Shown here in pieces: positions 4,489 through 6,150 of a DNA stretch of 6,150 nucleotides. Source of the stretch: Bacteroidota bacterium (GTDB lineage: Bacteria > Bacteroidota > Bacteroidia > Bacteroidales > JAAYUG01); the NCBI GenBank assembly GCA_021812865.1, contig JAKAMP010000191.1, forward strand, positions 1-6,150, in the 5' to 3' direction. Each line of letters opens with the position of its first letter. Position 1 is the first letter of the stretch. The position numbers and the translations under genes are program-made. The notes under the pieces were generated by a model. It was not told the origin of the DNA. It searched no databases and saw only the letters and a program-made list of their open reading frames with translations.

Positions 4489-6150
4489 ATGCTGCAGGCC
4501 CTGTCAGTACAGAATTATGCACTCATCGAGGAGATCACCATCGATTTCCGGCCAGGCCTGTCTATAATAACCGGTGAAACCGGCGCTGGCAAATCCATCT
4601 TGCTTGGCGCCATGTCGCTCATTTTTGGCCAGAGAGCCGATTCGGAAGTGCTACGCGAGAAGGAAAAAAAGTGTGTTGTGGAAGGCACTTTCAATATTCG
4701 CAATTATGAGCTGAACGATTTTTTTGTGGAAAATAATCTGGATTATGCCGACCATACCGTTCTACGCCGGGAAATAGCCCCGAATGGCAAATCCAGGGCC
4801 TTCATCAACGATACACCTGTGAATCTGTCGGTTCTTCGAGAACTGGCGCTCAAACTGGTTGATATTCATTCGCAGCACGAGAATCTCGAGATGAACAATC
4901 AGCTCTTTCAGCTCAAGGTGGTCGATACCTGCGCCGGTAGTATAAAACTGAGAAAGGAATACCAGGCAGGGTACAGGGAATACCGTTCTCTGGAGCAAAA
5001 ATACCAACAAATGCAGCAGGATGCAGAAAAGGCCAGGGCCGATTTTGATTATTACCAGTTTCAGCTCAATCAGATCAATGAGGCCAAAATACTGGAGGGC
5101 GAGGAGAAGGACCTCGAAAGAGAACTATCTGTGCTAAGCCATGCGGAGGAAATCAGGAACAATCTTACGGCCGTCTATGAGCGCCTTACCGGAGAAAACG
5201 GGTCGGCCATTAACTTGCTGAAAGAGTCGGCCGGGCTGGTACAGAAAATTTCAGGCTATTATGCTGCTTCCTTGGATATTCTCAAAAGATTGGAAAGCGC
5301 ATGGGTCGAACTCAAAGACATTGCCGGCGAAACAGGCTCATTTGCCGCATCGATGGAAACAGATCCCAAGCGTCTTGCCTATATTATGGAGCGGCTCGAT
5401 CTGATCAACTCCCTGATGCAGAAACACAGGGTGGCCACCTCCCGTGAACTGCTTCAGTTAAGGGATGAACTGCAGGGCAAGCTCAGCCTGATTACCTCTT
5501 ATGATTCACAGATAGAGGAGCTTGCACATGAACTGCAAAACAGCAGGGAAAGGCTGAAGGTGATGGCCGACAAGCTCACTTCGCTGAGGAAAAAAGCTGC
5601 ATCCGGAATTCAGAAGGATGTATCCATGATGCTGAAAGATCTTGGTATTCCTAATGCCCGGTTTGAAATTGCCATGAGCAATCTCCCCGATTTCTCTGCA
5701 TATGGGAATGACAAGGCAGAATTCCTCTTTTCTGCCAATAAGCAGTCCGACCTGCTCGAGATTTCTCATGCGGCCTCGGGGGGGGAGATTTCCAGGCTGA
5801 TGCTTGCCATCAAATCCCTTCTTACCCGTACAATGGACCTTCCTACCATTTTTTTCGATGAGATCGATGCCGGCGTTTCCGGTGAAATTGCTCACAAAAT
5901 GGGCAACATGATCCGCGAAATGGCCGAACACATGCAGGTGATCAACATTACGCACCTGCCCCAGATCGCTGCAAAAGGCCAGCACCATTACCTGGTCTAT
6001 AAAAAAGACACAAAAGAAGCCACCCACACTTATATCAGGCTCCTTACCCCCGAAGAGAGGATCACTGAAATCGCAAAGATGATCAGCGGGGAGGAGGTTA
6101 CCAGCGCCTCCTATCAGAATGCCCGCGAGCTCCTGGGTATGAAGATCGGA
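4489..6150 (+). CDS. recN: DNA repair protein RecN, stop codon beyond the right edge
   Basis: RecN is an SMC-like ATPase of the nucleoid that acts early in double-strand break repair, tethering DNA ends and helping RecA-dependent recombination. The 554 codons present have no internal stop and equal the family's normal length, so only a few residues and the stop codon are missing. Domains in order: N-terminal ATPase half with Walker A GETGAGKS (29-36) and the Q-rich VDIHSQHENLE segment (about 124-134), a short antiparallel coiled coil (about 150-390, rich in Glu, Lys, Gln and Leu), then the C-terminal ATPase half with ABC signature SGGEISRLMLAIK (430-442), Walker B FFDEIDAGVSG with Asp457-Glu458, and THLPQIAA with the switch histidine His489. 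The start at 4489 gives MLQALSVQNYALIEE, the standard RecN N-terminus. A G8 run (5778-5785) encodes the signature motif. It is probably transcribed from its own promoter after porD. Confidence 0.96.
   Translation, partial: MLQALSVQNYALIEEITIDFRPGLSIITGETGAGKSILLGAMSLIFGQRADSEVLREKEKKCVVEGTFNIRNYELNDFFVENNLDYADHTVLRREIAPNGKSRAFINDTPVNLSVLRELALKLVDIHSQHENLEMNNQLFQLKVVDTCAGSIKLRKEYQAGYREYRSLEQKYQQMQQDAEKARADFDYYQFQLNQINEAKILEGEEKDLERELSVLSHAEEIRNNLTAVYERLTGENGSAINLLKESAGLVQKISGYYAASLDILKRLESAWVELKDIAGETGSFAASMETDPKRLAYIMERLDLINSLMQKHRVATSRELLQLRDELQGKLSLITSYDSQIEELAHELQNSRERLKVMADKLTSLRKKAASGIQKDVSMMLKDLGIPNARFEIAMSNLPDFSAYGNDKAEFLFSANKQSDLLEISHAASGGEISRLMLAIKSLLTRTMDLPTIFFDEIDAGVSGEIAHKMGNMIREMAEHMQVINITHLPQIAAKGQHHYLVYKKDTKEATHTYIRLLTPEERITEIAKMISGEEVTSASYQNARELLGMKIG

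Noticed and set aside
5506..6027. 173-codon minus-strand open frame
   Set aside because: It lies entirely antisense to the conserved C-terminal ATPase half of recN and has no family resemblance; it is a shadow of recN codon usage.

Overview
The window looks like an ordinary chromosomal housekeeping segment of a Bacteroidota bacterium. The basis is: a bamD–rpoZ–coaBC–porD–recN gene order that I recall as typical of the phylum, a DUF4835/PorD type IX secretion protein found only in Bacteroidota, an omega subunit of the divergent Bacteroidota type, and promoters of the Bacteroidota sigma factor type (TTTG–spacer–TAnnTTTG). There is no clear Shine-Dalgarno ahead of most starts, as is usual in that phylum. 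I cannot fix the genus; the order Bacteroidales or a relative is plausible. I see no tRNA, rRNA, CRISPR array, insertion sequence or phage gene.

Layout. Positions 1-681, minus strand: the N-terminal 227 residues of a PLP-dependent alpha-oxoamine synthase (serine palmitoyltransferase / cysteate acyltransferase / 2-amino-3-ketobutyrate CoA ligase superfamily), cut by the left edge. It has a GTG start and a textbook Bacteroidota promoter at 708-739. Positions 682-1073: a divergent intergenic region of about 390 bases that holds this promoter, a perfect 10-bp inverted repeat (873-907), a 13-bp palindrome (966-978) and the -7 element for the plus-strand genes. Positions 1074-3451 and 3455-4357: four tightly packed plus-strand genes, bamD, rpoZ, coaBC and porD, with gaps of only 3 to 23 bases, so very probably one operon. 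Positions 4358-4488: a 131-base gap with a candidate promoter. Positions 4489-6150: recN, 554 codons, essentially full length but without its stop codon, which lies just past the right edge.

How the genes fit together. BamD is the outer-membrane lipoprotein of the beta-barrel assembly machine, and PorD belongs to the type IX secretion system, so two envelope functions bracket two core functions: the RNA polymerase omega subunit and the bifunctional coenzyme A enzyme CoaBC. RecN repairs DNA double-strand breaks and looks separately promoted. The divergent oxoamine synthase probably makes a lipid long-chain base or amino-ketone; its exact substrate cannot be settled from this fragment.

I did not find a convincing undescribed system. 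The observations most worth a second look are an A10 run exactly in the CoaC/CoaB linker (slippage either way would yield a CoaC-only protein), two substituted active-site positions in CoaC, the unexplained perfect inverted repeat in the divergent region, and a G8 run inside the RecN ABC signature.
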